NCBI GenBank assembly: GCA_026989335.1
Contig: JALSJN010000080.1
Location: 1-43,036 of the forward strand
Origin: Thiotrichaceae bacterium
Lineage (GTDB): Bacteria; Pseudomonadota; Gammaproteobacteria; Thiotrichales; Thiotrichaceae
Reading direction: 5' to 3'
DNA length: 43,036 nucleotides
Shown: positions 14,284-24,160 of the stretch, piece after piece
Layout: every line of letters begins with the position of its first letter
Numbering within the stretch: position 1 is the stretch's first letter
Position numbers and translations under genes: made by a program
Notes under the pieces: model-generated
Databases searched by the model: none
Told to the model about the DNA's origin: nothing
What the model saw: only the letters and a program-made list of their open reading frames with translations

Positions 14284-14735
14284 TATCTATTTTTCCTTTT
14301 CATTTTATACCAGCTCCACCAAACCCACGGCATATTTACAGCTAAGAAGGCGGCTATTGATAATAACGGATATCCCTTCCCTGCTATAGCTGTGGAGAAG
14401 TCATAATCAGCGCATAATTTACATTTGCCGTGCGTGTATGCGGAGTCGTGTGTGGCGCACTCATAGTGGAATTTCTTTTCGAACCAGTTTCTAAACCAAG
14501 GGATGGCGGGCAGTGTGCAGTATCTTTTAGTCATTACACGTGCAACCCACTTTTCATAAAGATGTTCCCTAATAGTCTCAACATCTAAAAACATCAACTC
14601 TTTCTCTTTGAAGTCAACTTCTTCTACTTTTTTATTATTTATAAACACTGAAAAAACGTTATTATCAAAGGTAATACACGGTGTTTTAGCCTTATTTGCG
14701 CCATAAAATGGCATTTTGCAGTATCTTTTAGTCAT
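14283..14735 (-). CDS. PLA2/DUF1353-like protein with a repeated N-terminal hexapeptide
   Basis: The 150-aa protein contains C-A-T-H-D-S-A-Y-x-x-G-K-C followed by A-D-Y-D-F near residues 92-110. HD-x-x-Y with a downstream AD-x-x-F occurs in phospholipase A2-like and DUF1353-like phage proteins. A hydrophobic segment (LLSIAAFLAVNMPWVWWSWY) and a basic tail follow, so it may sit in the membrane. MTKRYC occurs at residue 1 and again at residue 68, coded by an exact 20-bp DNA repeat; the second copy also has an ATG but no ribosome site. AAGG before ATG 14735 supports the long form. It probably belongs to the lysis cassette; enzymatic activity is a guess. Confidence 0.5.
   Translation of the reverse strand: MTKRYCKMPFYGANKAKTPCITFDNNVFSVFINNKKVEEVDFKEKELMFLDVETIREHLYEKWVARVMTKRYCTLPAIPWFRNWFEKKFHYECATHDSAYTHGKCKLCADYDFSTAIAGKGYPLLSIAAFLAVNMPWVWWSWYKMKRKNR
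14516..14535 (-). repeat. 20-bp direct repeat, copy 1 (copy 2 at 14717-14736)
   Basis: Identical 20-bp sequence at 14516-14535 and 14717-14736, each coding MTKRYC plus the next base step at an ATG. The 201-bp separation is in frame. It suggests that the 5' end of a gene was duplicated and fused. Confidence 0.9.
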
Positions 14736-14736
14736 T
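14717..14736 (-). repeat. 20-bp direct repeat, copy 2
   Basis: Second copy of the repeat at 14516-14535, covering the start codon and first residues of the 150-aa gene. Confidence 0.9.
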
Positions 14737-14788
14737 TGTTCTAACCTTACTTATAATTTCATTTTTTGTTACTTATGATCATCTATAG

Positions 14789-17700
14789 CTAACTCGCTGT
14801 TATATATGTATATGTTGGTGCAATTGGTGCGCCGCTAGTATCAAAGTCTGCTATCGTTCTTGTATCATACAACGGATTACCTAGCTCAACAGTTACTACT
14901 CCAGTAGCTCCAGTTTGCCATAAATTCTCGTTAGGTACAAACGTGCCTAACCCAACGGAGTTAGAGCCAACAAGATCAAAGTTATAAGCATCTATGACGA
15001 TAACTTCCCACACACCGTTGGCTTGTATTGAACCTGCTACACCTTCTATACCGACTGTTTGACCGTTTAACAGACCATGCCCACCGACTTTTTGAGAGTC
15101 GCTAGGGATTGCTGGTGTAACTGGATCAGCAGTTGTTACGCGTATAAGACCTGCTCCATTGTCCGTTACGCCTGTTATACGTGGTGTGAAGTACGTGTTT
15201 GTGGTGTAATTGCCAACGTAGCCGTACTGGTAGCGTATATAAGCAGCACCTATAGGAGCGGCAGCTAGTGTTAGTCTTACAGTATTTGATCCAGTGACTT
15301 TTGCACTAATAATAGGATCAAGTGAGGTGAATAGTGGATTTATAGAAACTTCGAACCCAGTGATGTCAAGTGCGTCATTTAGCGTTTTAAGTGAGCCTCC
15401 ATTCATATCGAAAGTGAGATCAATTATATTCGTAGTTTTTGTTGCACTTACTAGAACCCCGCCTACACCGTCATTAGCTATTACACCAAGCTTAGCAGAT
15501 AGAGAATGACCCAATCTTGAGGCTTGAGATAAGTAACCTTTTAATGTTGGTGATAAATGGGCATTTTCAGGAAAGTTATTTTGCCATGTAGGTTGAAGAT
15601 CATTATACCAACCGAGTGAGAAGATATTTACGTTAGCTTTACGAGTTACCCAATCATCCATACCATGGCGGAACTCATGAACCGCGCTGGAACTCATTAA
15701 GGATTTACCTCCAATAGCCGTAAAATTAGCCACTCCGAATTTAAAGTCATTATTAGGCATATCTGCATTTAAGATATCGTACAACTTACCTAACTCACCA
15801 AAGCCAGTCCATGCACCAGCAGAACCAGCATCAGAGAAGTAACCAGTTTGCCCGATGTTTGAATTACCATGTAGCCACAGGAATGCGCCTGTTTTGCCCA
15901 TTGCATAACCAGTCACTATGATTTCACTAGCGTAGTTGTCCGCGATATACTGGTTGAATTGCTCGATAGCTTTTCCGCCGTAAGCCTTATTCGCCACACA
16001 GACAACCGAGTTACTTTGATTAGATACGTAGTTGCCGAATATGGCTAGTGGGGCAGGGAAGACCTCTAAATTTTGGTTAGCTATTTTAGTATAGTTAATA
16101 GCCCTTGCAACCGTTCCACCGCTTATGTAAGCATTAGTATAAACAGAGCCATCTAGCGTAACCTTATTAAGGGCAGTCGCCGTCACTGTCCATACGGTAT
16201 CATTAGCTTCTACCGTACCTATAATGGCTGACACCATTATCTTATCACCAGTTTTTAAACCATGCGCAGGGGTTATGGTTAGCTCAATCTCACCACCAAC
16301 ATTTGCGGTTGCTGTAACGTCAAACCCAGTTAAGGTGTAAGAATTTATAGTCTTAAATTCTGATACATAACCGTTTAGAGCCACACTTGTATTAGTGGTT
16401 GCGCTCATAGCTTCCATGAGGGATTGACCACTTAAAATAATGTTTTCACCAATGCCCCATTTAAGGGTTGAGGTCATCACATCAGCAGAACCTTTTTTAC
16501 GTATTTGTGCGTTTATCCAACGCTTCCCTTTAGGCAGGGTGATGTTGCCAGACCAAACGCCACCAGAAGAATTGCTTTGAATTGTGCGCCATTCTTGAAT
16601 ACCATTATTTTGATCATCAAAGAATTGAATTTCAATATCAGAACCATCTGCTCCATAGTATGTGCCTGAAAGCGCAACCGTAGCAACGCCATCAACTTGC
16701 TGCACAACGTAGCCACCAACGCCAACAGGATTAAAAAACACAGCATCAGTCATAGGAGCATAACCGCGCCCAGTAACAAGGCTGTAACCATTATTTAGAT
16801 ATCTTGCCGCAGTAATAGCATTAAGCTCATTAGTCCATGTTGCACCTACGTTATCCATAAGGAAACGCCAGTCAGTAGCGGCAGGTATTCCAAACGTTTC
16901 TACATTTGCGCCGTTGCCTATTTGGTCGATTTGAGTTTTAGTTAGACTATAAGAAACCTTAAACCAGTTGCGCATCGAGCCTGTCAATCTGCGCCCGAAG
17001 GATATAATTTGCCCAAATGAGATAAAAGTATCAGTCATTGCCCCGAAAGCCGTATGCTCTTCAGCAGCCAACACGGGAGCATGCCCCTTAAATTTGAGCC
17101 ACATTTGAACAACAGCTCCTACTTTTTGAACCGTAACGAATACGTCTTCACCTTGTTTCACGCGATAATTTGAAGTTATACCGCGCCCAGCGTACGGATA
17201 CCAATCTGATAATTTTGTGCCAAGTACATTCCCCGCAGCGTCTTTGCCATATAAACCTATACGCCCGTCAATAGGATTATGTTCAAGATATAAATTGTTG
17301 CTTGTGTTGCCGTTTGCTCCAAGCCCGCCTATGCAGAACGGCACAGTTACAGCCGCTCCATCATTTCTTAACCAACCGCCGATAGACCAATCACCTGCTG
17401 GCAATGGTTGGTTTATTACGTGATATCGCGCGTAAGTATCATTAAAGTTTACGGCATTATCGATGGAGCTAGCGGGTAATGCTTCTAAATTAAAATTTAT
17501 ATTTGCCCAAGGCGCGCCCCATTTAGTAGACAGATAGTTACCTATTTGATTCATTTCATCGGCATTTAAAACACGATCAAATATTAAAATCTCGCCAATA
17601 CCACCGCGAATAGATATAGGTGTATCATCGCCGATTTGAGTTATTGGCTGCGTTAAAGCAGAATCTGTTAGGTTGTTTCCATCATCAACTCCACCGATAT

Positions 17701-18205
17701 AAATCCCCGTACCAGCGGACGAGGTGTACGCCGTAAGTATTTGTGAATCTGTGGGAACGGGGTTAGTTCCGTTAACAAGTACAGCCTGTGCAGTGCGAAC
17801 AGCGTCAAGTCTATTTGTTGGGTCAACTCTAACTGTAAATGATCCAGCATCTCCGCGCACAAAAGTTTTGTTTATTAAATCACCTGATCCATGGGATGGT
17901 GCTATAAATACCGTGTACCCATTTGTGTGGCTTATAGGGTTTGTGAAGATTAATTTATCATCGCCATCAAATTGTATAACATTATTAGAATTAGTTGTGA
18001 CCGCGCCAGTAGTTGGTCGTGCGCCCGCAACACCTTGCGTTGCGTGATTATTGTTGCCTGATTTATCGTCCCATTGAGATACCGCTCCAGCTATATCTGT
18101 AATGGTTGAAGTATCCGCGGCATCTAACCATAGCTTGAGGTTGGCTATATCCGTGGGGAAAAAGCTAAAAAGTGTTTTTGTATGTCCGCCTAATAATGGA
18201 AGCAT
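14789..18205 (-). CDS. Tailspike with LamG-like and SGNH-hydrolase domains
   Basis: The 1138-aa protein has a LamG/concanavalin-like domain at about residues 20-232 (LKLWLDAAD, DKSGNNNHA, Q-F-D-G, ending YLSTKWG), a second at about 240-435, and an SGNH/GDSL-type region from about 585 to 905. The latter has G-Q-S at 593-595 as the nucleophile block, W-L-H-G-N-S-N near 777-783, and A-H-L-S at 882-885 as the terminal His block. E1-FCCH-like beta modules (A-H-G-L-x-x-G-D/Q) occur near 648-700, inserted in the hydrolase, and near 1050-1100. The likely role is binding and deacylating host surface polysaccharide. It is the last tail gene before the lysis cassette. Confidence 0.8.
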   Translation of the reverse strand: MLPLLGGHTKTLFSFFPTDIANLKLWLDAADTSTITDIAGAVSQWDDKSGNNNHATQGVAGARPTTGAVTTNSNNVIQFDGDDKLIFTNPISHTNGYTVFIAPSHGSGDLINKTFVRGDAGSFTVRVDPTNRLDAVRTAQAVLVNGTNPVPTDSQILTAYTSSAGTGIYIGGVDDGNNLTDSALTQPITQIGDDTPISIRGGIGEILIFDRVLNADEMNQIGNYLSTKWGAPWANINFNLEALPASSIDNAVNFNDTYARYHVINQPLPAGDWSIGGWLRNDGAAVTVPFCIGGLGANGNTSNNLYLEHNPIDGRIGLYGKDAAGNVLGTKLSDWYPYAGRGITSNYRVKQGEDVFVTVQKVGAVVQMWLKFKGHAPVLAAEEHTAFGAMTDTFISFGQIISFGRRLTGSMRNWFKVSYSLTKTQIDQIGNGANVETFGIPAATDWRFLMDNVGATWTNELNAITAARYLNNGYSLVTGRGYAPMTDAVFFNPVGVGGYVVQQVDGVATVALSGTYYGADGSDIEIQFFDDQNNGIQEWRTIQSNSSGGVWSGNITLPKGKRWINAQIRKKGSADVMTSTLKWGIGENIILSGQSLMEAMSATTNTSVALNGYVSEFKTINSYTLTGFDVTATANVGGEIELTITPAHGLKTGDKIMVSAIIGTVEANDTVWTVTATALNKVTLDGSVYTNAYISGGTVARAINYTKIANQNLEVFPAPLAIFGNYVSNQSNSVVCVANKAYGGKAIEQFNQYIADNYASEIIVTGYAMGKTGAFLWLHGNSNIGQTGYFSDAGSAGAWTGFGELGKLYDILNADMPNNDFKFGVANFTAIGGKSLMSSSAVHEFRHGMDDWVTRKANVNIFSLGWYNDLQPTWQNNFPENAHLSPTLKGYLSQASRLGHSLSAKLGVIANDGVGGVLVSATKTTNIIDLTFDMNGGSLKTLNDALDITGFEVSINPLFTSLDPIISAKVTGSNTVRLTLAAAPIGAAYIRYQYGYVGNYTTNTYFTPRITGVTDNGAGLIRVTTADPVTPAIPSDSQKVGGHGLLNGQTVGIEGVAGSIQANGVWEVIVIDAYNFDLVGSNSVGLGTFVPNENLWQTGATGVVTVELGNPLYDTRTIADFDTSGAPIAPTYTYITAS

Positions 18206-18209
18206 TTAA

Positions 18210-18560
18210 TTACCTGTTATTCAGTGATCTTACCGATAGTAACTGAATCGTGCGCTCAGCACCTTCAGCACTACCAGACACGATTTTTATATATGGATAA
18301 CCAAGAAAATCAATAAGATTTAATGAGTAAGCACGCCCCTGCGTTACTGTTGCGCCTATGGCTGCGTCCGAGCTATCATATATAGTAGAAAACGTCACAT
18401 TATCAACGCTACCTTGAAACGTTACAGCTGCACCTGTGAAGGCTGCGGGCAAAATAAACCCACATAATGTAAAGTCATTAAGGCTAGCAGCTGTACTCAC
18501 TGTGCCAGAACTGGAAATAACCACATCATGGTACTCTTTTCCTTGCGTTAAGCTGGTCAT
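18210..18560 (-). CDS. Small tail-associated protein
   Basis: The 116-aa protein is beta-rich, with alternating hydrophobic residues, a G-S-V-D-N-V-T-F-S-T step near residue 50 and Y-P-Y-I-K-I-V-S-G-S near residue 88, a pattern seen in small phage tail and capsid-decorating proteins with a discoidin- or jelly-roll-like fold. It lies between the fibre and spike genes, four bases ahead of the spike, so it may be an adaptor or chaperone for one of them. The family is not recognised by name. Confidence 0.6.
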   Translation of the reverse strand: MTSLTQGKEYHDVVISSSGTVSTAASLNDFTLCGFILPAAFTGAAVTFQGSVDNVTFSTIYDSSDAAIGATVTQGRAYSLNLIDFLGYPYIKIVSGSAEGAERTIQLLSVRSLNNR

Positions 18561-18653
18561 TTTATTTTATCTCCTTATTATATGCGTCATACGCCAAGTT
18601 AAATGCTGTTTTAGCGGTTTCGTATAGGCAACATTATTGCACTTCAATCAAAC

Positions 18654-19715
18654 CTACTCTAACTCAACAACAATTACAAATCCAGATTTACCAGCAGTAC
18701 TACCAGTTCCGCCAGCAGACCCAGCCGCACCTACTGTTACAGTTTCAGTCGCCCCAAGTCCAGTTGTTATAAATTCTACAGATAAGCCACCGATACCGCC
18801 GTCTTGCCCGAGGGCGTAACCATCAGCCCCCCTAAAATCAGCATAGCCACTACCGCCCTTACCGCCCCCAGCAGGCACGTTAACTATATTACCACCTGAA
18901 CCAGTGCCATCACTAGCTCTTCGCGCAAAATCAACCTGACCACTTAAACCACCAGAACCACCAGAAGCACTGCAAAATGCAGCAAAAGAAGAAGCCCCAC
19001 CTGCGCCACCAGCGCCAGAAAGACCACCACCACCACCGCCCCCGCCGCCTGCGCATATAACTATAGCTTGGCTCGCGCTAGCATGTTTAGTGTATGTGAC
19101 AGAGCTGGAAAATCCTTGTACATTAACAACACGTCCTAAAGCCGTTAAAGCTGGAGATAAGGCATCTATAGCCTGTGCAGTCCGCAGGGCGTTTAATGGT
19201 TTATCTGTTGCTATTCCCGCCTCGGCTTCCGCTTGGGAGGCAAATGCCAGCGCACTATTGACCCAGTCAGTACCATCATAGGTGATGTGTTCACCAGAGC
19301 TTGGCGAAGAAAGATTAACTTCCAACAAGTTTGCTGGTACTATGAAACTGGAAAAATCAGTAAATGTAATCGCTGTTGCTCCAAGAACAATAGGATTGCC
19401 AGAAGCCCCCAAAGACCAAAACTTACTACCATTAACTGTGCCGCCAGTAACAAAAACCAACGACCCTACAACAAGGTCACGAACTCCATTTGCGTCAACC
19501 CTGCGAGTCCACGCTCCAGAGCTGGTAATATAAATACCGTTCTTCGTTGCGTCAGACTGATCCTTAACAAGGACATCTGATGATGAGGTTAGCGTACCAT
19601 CAATGGTTTGCTCACCAGACAGCGTTATATTAGCAGTTGTCGCAAGAGCAACAGGCTTTTTAACAGCCGCTCCTCCATTTACACCATTTAATCTATCCAC
19701 TAATGTCGATGCCAT
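18654..19715 (-). CDS. Tail fibre protein with glycine-rich tip
   Basis: The first 130 residues of the 353-aa protein follow a pattern widespread in phage fibres: A-T-T-A-N-I-T-L-S-G-E-Q-T-I-D-G, V-L-V-K-D-Q-S-D-A-T-K-N-G-I-Y, and W-T-R-R-x-D-A. From about residue 215 the protein is glycine-rich with polyglycine runs (GGGGGGGGG near 230) up to a hydrophobic end, G-F-V-I-V-V-E-L-E, like the tip domains of T-even gp38-type adhesins and other polyglycine-sandwich fibres. The tip probably recognises the host receptor. It lies directly after the internal virion protein genes. Confidence 0.8.
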   Translation of the reverse strand: MASTLVDRLNGVNGGAAVKKPVALATTANITLSGEQTIDGTLTSSSDVLVKDQSDATKNGIYITSSGAWTRRVDANGVRDLVVGSLVFVTGGTVNGSKFWSLGASGNPIVLGATAITFTDFSSFIVPANLLEVNLSSPSSGEHITYDGTDWVNSALAFASQAEAEAGIATDKPLNALRTAQAIDALSPALTALGRVVNVQGFSSSVTYTKHASASQAIVICAGGGGGGGGGLSGAGGAGGASSFAAFCSASGGSGGLSGQVDFARRASDGTGSGGNIVNVPAGGGKGGSGYADFRGADGYALGQDGGIGGLSVEFITTGLGATETVTVGAAGSAGGTGSTAGKSGFVIVVELE

Positions 19716-19762
19716 ATCGTCTCCAAATAATCCTTACTATACCATATTTTTTATTAATTGCA

Positions 19763-22700
19763 TTAATTAAAATAATCAGATGCACGCTCAGCTTTTTTCT
19801 CCGTGTAACCGCCAAACCTCAACGCCCCCTTAACAATATCACCTTCGGGCATATCACCCAACACACCCTTAGTCGCATTTATTGCTGCACCAGTAGCGTA
19901 ACCTGTTAAAGTACCACCTACAACCGCTAAAGCTTCCAAAATTTCTGTAAACTCAATACCGTCTTCCCAATTCCTAGCCGTATCAGCAATTACCCATGAA
20001 AGGTCTTCTATGCCCATAAGGTAATTCATACCCTTACCCTCGTAATATGTGCCGTATAAACGTGCGAAACCAGTGGTCAATATGTCACCAATAAGTATCG
20101 GGCCATTCAAACTGCCAAGAACAGCAGCACGCCACAAAGAGCTGTCATCTTCATCATCAGGCACAAGAGCGTTACCTACATATTGGAACATAACAGGCAA
20201 GATAAAGTGATAAATAGCAATCTTCTTAGCAAATTCTTTTCTGCTTATATCACCGCGACTAAAATCTCTAATCGCGTCTATCTCTTTCTTGAAATAAGAC
20301 AATGGAGCAGACTTAAAGGCAACGAATGTTCTTACAAACGGATTTGTACTCATCTGCCATCTTGACCTTTGAGATATAGAAGCCGATTGCTGTGATGAGT
20401 CAGTAGCCCTAACAAACGCCTCAACAGACTCCTCATGACTCTTTTTAAGAACATCGCGGTTATACTTGTAAACAGCCCAACCACCCATATAAATAGCCGA
20501 CCTATCACCCAATTTAGTGAATATAAGCTGCGCCTGCTTCCAATTTATGTTTTGCCCATAACCAAGGCTCTTCTCAAGAAGCGATGCCTCACTGCCTTTT
20601 ATAATGTCAAGGGATGGGTCTGCCCCGCGCAATATCATATAATCTGTGGACGACAATATCTTTATCGCCTCTTGGGGGTTTTTTGCAAAGTCAGCAAGCC
20701 CTTTTGCAAATTCTCCTGATGGTATCTCATCAGCATAAGCAATGAATGAGGTTAATTGCTTAGCAGTCATATTCGGCTTTAAACCAATAACAGACGTTGC
20801 CATATTATTGTTTAGATTCTGGAATATACTATTTGTCCACTCATCTCTCTTGGCACTGCCCCGAGAGAAATCATCAATATAAGCCATGAGGTTAGCATTA
20901 TATTGCTTGCCGAGCTTAGACTCTATGACGTCAGATATATCTGTGCCTGTAAAGTAAGCCCTTAAATCACGGGTAGGCTGCGCAAAAGAAACGAATTGCG
21001 CCGAATGACTTATATATCTTGTAAACACGCTGGTGTCTGATTGAGCGGCAATCTGAACTATTGTATCAACACGATCCTTGAGCAATGTTTGTGATGAAGC
21101 AGAAGCCCTGTAATGCTTCTCACTTAAGAACTCATCATACGATTCTATATCCGTGTGACGCGAACGCTTGATAGGGCTGTAAAACTCGTTGAATGGCAAA
21201 TCAACGCCGTACATGTCTGAATAAACAGCATTTACATCTACGTAAATATCTTGATATAGCTCGATCTGCGCATCAATAAATCTCTTGTCTTTTGGTGTCA
21301 AATAGCTATCAAGAGCATCTATCATCTCGTCAGTTAAACCATTGCCAGTCTTCACCTCAACATCACCGTCACGCTGCCTTTTTATCGGCGCAAACAAAGT
21401 ATCTGATAACGTAGGGTCTCTTAACTCCATCCATAATTTACGAGCTTCAGAGCGCGACATACTCCATGGTCTCGCACGTGTATCACCATTCTTTTTGAAC
21501 ACACCAATAGTGTCAATAACAACATCATCTTTAGTTATTGCCGCCCTTATCTCATTTGAGGATAAATTGTAAATGTCCATATATGTATCAGTAAATGCCT
21601 TACCATGCTTAACAAGCAACCTGCGCTTAATTTGCTCAGCTTGGAACATCATCTCAAACAAGCCATCAGACAACTCCTTGTCCTTACCAAATGGGATATC
21701 TATAAACTGCTTCCAACTGTACTGCATACCCCAAAAACGACTACGAGCAGCAGTCATGCCGTCTATTATTTTTTCAGATATGGTCTTGTTGTCAAGGTCT
21801 TCTACTTCCCTACCTTTTAACAACTGATCCATTAAACGTGAGCGAACCTCATGAATATGCTCATCTCGAGTAAACTTTTTAACCTCAGCAAGCTTTTTCC
21901 CGCCTTTTACAACGCTGTTTATTTGCAACAGAACACCTGCCATATCACTAACAGACATATCCTGATAACCAGAACGTATAGCTAACAACATGTTTTCGAA
22001 CTTTGTCACGGCATCTGTTTTACCAGATTCAAGATTTGCATGCAGCTGCTTAGCTGCAACATCCCTTTTTTTCTCCCTAGCTTTTTTTCTTTTCGCCAGT
22101 ATTTCAGCTCTTTTTTCAGGGTCTTTTTCAGTTATTTTACTGCGCCCGTCTTTTGTCTCACTTAAAAGCGCACCCACCTGTGATTGAATTCTTGCATCGC
22201 CTAACACACCTACAGGCTTCTTACCTGCTTGCTTTTGCTTCCCCATACTAAGAGTCTTAACAATAAGCTCTTTAATTTCCTTCCTTTGAGCAACATCAAT
22301 TTCTCTATTCACCCTGCTGACAATACGATTTATTGCCTTATATGTTATATCAGATTTACCAATATCGCTAACCATTTTTAGGAATTTACCCTTATTAGGC
22401 AATCCAGAATCTTCTATTGTTTGAATAATAACATCCCTAGCTCCCTTAGCATCTTTGATCGCTAACTGCCGCCCTTTAGATAATCCCACTCTAACGGCAG
22501 ATACAGCCTCCGACGACACCTTACCCCCAAGAGCAACTATAGAACTACCCTGCGTAAGGGTTTGCTTCCTCAACTCACTCTTAACGGCATCAGTCGCACC
22601 CACATTACCCTTTTCATCTAAGAACGAATAAGCCTTATCGGATAATTCAAGCCGCTTGTCATATAAATTATCCATGCGCTCAATAGCAGCTGCTTTTTCA

Positions 22701-24160
22701 CCTTCTGTAATATTTTTCTTGTTAAGCCTTTTCTCTGCCTCAATAATTTGATTGTCAATAAAGTTTATTTGCTTCTCAATAACTTTAACCCTACCCTTGG
22801 CGGCAACAAGCCCTGCCTTTTCAACACTACCAGCTGTCTTTTTTTCTATAAAATCTATAACTTCTTGTTTTTGAGCATCATTAATTTCAGTTAGCGCATT
22901 AAGCTCTGCACGTATATCTATTTCATCGCCCTTTTGAAAACGATCAAACATGTCCCCGACCTTCTTAATTACAGGATCATTAGGGTCAAATATTTCAGCC
23001 TCGTTATTTACAATCTCTGCGACTCGCTCTTCCACCTGCTCCTTATTTTTAAACAAGCCCTCAGATAGCCTTTTAGCTTGCCTTTCACCAAAACCCTCAT
23101 CTTTAAAATATGTATTTATTGCGCTAACTGGTGCGCCAGACAACATACCCACAAGCCCAGAATAAAGTGCGTCCTTAAATGCGCCAGACACATCAGTATC
23201 CCTTAAGCCAGACACTTGAGCAACTGTGGACTCACCAGCGGATTGTGCAAACTCTTGCGCCCCCTCAATAAGCATTGTTTTAACCATTGAGGATACAAAT
23301 TTATCAGCTTGAAGAACATCGAGCATTTTTCCAATACCGACCATTTCAAGACCACCTTCTACCGCCCCCATAACCGACGATATAGAATCAGCCGCTTGTG
23401 GCGACCAGCCCTTGTCACGCGCCTCAACATATGACTGGTTCTTTTGTATTCCACCGATAAGAGCAAGCGACGCTGCTGGACTTCTAGTTAGCGCGGCAAC
23501 GCCCAAAGATCCAACCAATGTGGTTATTCCACCAAAAACATCAAATACAAGTTTTTCTGCAATATCATCAGTTTCTGCTACACCTGTAGACTCTAACCAT
23601 GCTTGGTGCTTATACTTTATATTTTCAGCAGCTATCAGCATATCCTCATTAGCAAGGATCGCGCTTTCTTGCTGCTCCTGATTTAAAAACCGCCTATCTA
23701 TAACGCCCTTATTGCGCCCAGCACCAGCCACAAGACCAAAAGGATTTAATCGCTTTAAAATACTATAATCATCGAGCTTGCCATCTAAGGCGTCTCTATA
23801 AGCGTCAGCATATTGTCTGCGAATAGATTCGCTTGCTGTAGCAACTATACTTGACGCTGTAACCTGAATACCTCTTTTTGGTGCGCTAAGCAGTTCTTGC
23901 GCTTCACCAAGTGCTGTTTTGACATACCCAAAATAATTAGATGGGTTAGCACCATTACCTATATCATCGTAATAAAGCTTTTGATCTACATTCTCATTGT
24001 AATCAACATTTATCGTCTTCCCAGAATCAATGTCAAAAACACTATCGCTAGTACTCACGCCCAAAGAAAGCAGCTTGTCATCATATTGATCGAGAACACC
24101 TGCTGGGTCTGAGTCTAGCGCATTAAACTCACTGTCATATTGATCAAGAATATTTCCCAT
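19763..24160 (-). CDS. Giant internal virion / injection protein
   Basis: The 1465-aa protein has an N-terminus with repeated L-D-Q-Y-D motifs (residues 5-9 and 23-27), a hydrophobic stretch near residues 215-350, long charged helices with K/E-rich coiled coils at about 370-760, and a C-terminal part of mixed helices with hydrophobic segments near 1330-1440. Length, position after the transglycosylase gene and composition fit the giant internal proteins ejected by podoviruses (T7 gp15/gp16 role), which form the DNA conduit across the cell envelope. It starts at TAATG overlapping the preceding gene. No catalytic motif is evident. Confidence 0.7.
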   Translation of the reverse strand: MGNILDQYDSEFNALDSDPAGVLDQYDDKLLSLGVSTSDSVFDIDSGKTINVDYNENVDQKLYYDDIGNGANPSNYFGYVKTALGEAQELLSAPKRGIQVTASSIVATASESIRRQYADAYRDALDGKLDDYSILKRLNPFGLVAGAGRNKGVIDRRFLNQEQQESAILANEDMLIAAENIKYKHQAWLESTGVAETDDIAEKLVFDVFGGITTLVGSLGVAALTRSPAASLALIGGIQKNQSYVEARDKGWSPQAADSISSVMGAVEGGLEMVGIGKMLDVLQADKFVSSMVKTMLIEGAQEFAQSAGESTVAQVSGLRDTDVSGAFKDALYSGLVGMLSGAPVSAINTYFKDEGFGERQAKRLSEGLFKNKEQVEERVAEIVNNEAEIFDPNDPVIKKVGDMFDRFQKGDEIDIRAELNALTEINDAQKQEVIDFIEKKTAGSVEKAGLVAAKGRVKVIEKQINFIDNQIIEAEKRLNKKNITEGEKAAAIERMDNLYDKRLELSDKAYSFLDEKGNVGATDAVKSELRKQTLTQGSSIVALGGKVSSEAVSAVRVGLSKGRQLAIKDAKGARDVIIQTIEDSGLPNKGKFLKMVSDIGKSDITYKAINRIVSRVNREIDVAQRKEIKELIVKTLSMGKQKQAGKKPVGVLGDARIQSQVGALLSETKDGRSKITEKDPEKRAEILAKRKKAREKKRDVAAKQLHANLESGKTDAVTKFENMLLAIRSGYQDMSVSDMAGVLLQINSVVKGGKKLAEVKKFTRDEHIHEVRSRLMDQLLKGREVEDLDNKTISEKIIDGMTAARSRFWGMQYSWKQFIDIPFGKDKELSDGLFEMMFQAEQIKRRLLVKHGKAFTDTYMDIYNLSSNEIRAAITKDDVVIDTIGVFKKNGDTRARPWSMSRSEARKLWMELRDPTLSDTLFAPIKRQRDGDVEVKTGNGLTDEMIDALDSYLTPKDKRFIDAQIELYQDIYVDVNAVYSDMYGVDLPFNEFYSPIKRSRHTDIESYDEFLSEKHYRASASSQTLLKDRVDTIVQIAAQSDTSVFTRYISHSAQFVSFAQPTRDLRAYFTGTDISDVIESKLGKQYNANLMAYIDDFSRGSAKRDEWTNSIFQNLNNNMATSVIGLKPNMTAKQLTSFIAYADEIPSGEFAKGLADFAKNPQEAIKILSSTDYMILRGADPSLDIIKGSEASLLEKSLGYGQNINWKQAQLIFTKLGDRSAIYMGGWAVYKYNRDVLKKSHEESVEAFVRATDSSQQSASISQRSRWQMSTNPFVRTFVAFKSAPLSYFKKEIDAIRDFSRGDISRKEFAKKIAIYHFILPVMFQYVGNALVPDDEDDSSLWRAAVLGSLNGPILIGDILTTGFARLYGTYYEGKGMNYLMGIEDLSWVIADTARNWEDGIEFTEILEALAVVGGTLTGYATGAAINATKGVLGDMPEGDIVKGALRFGGYTEKKAERASDYFN

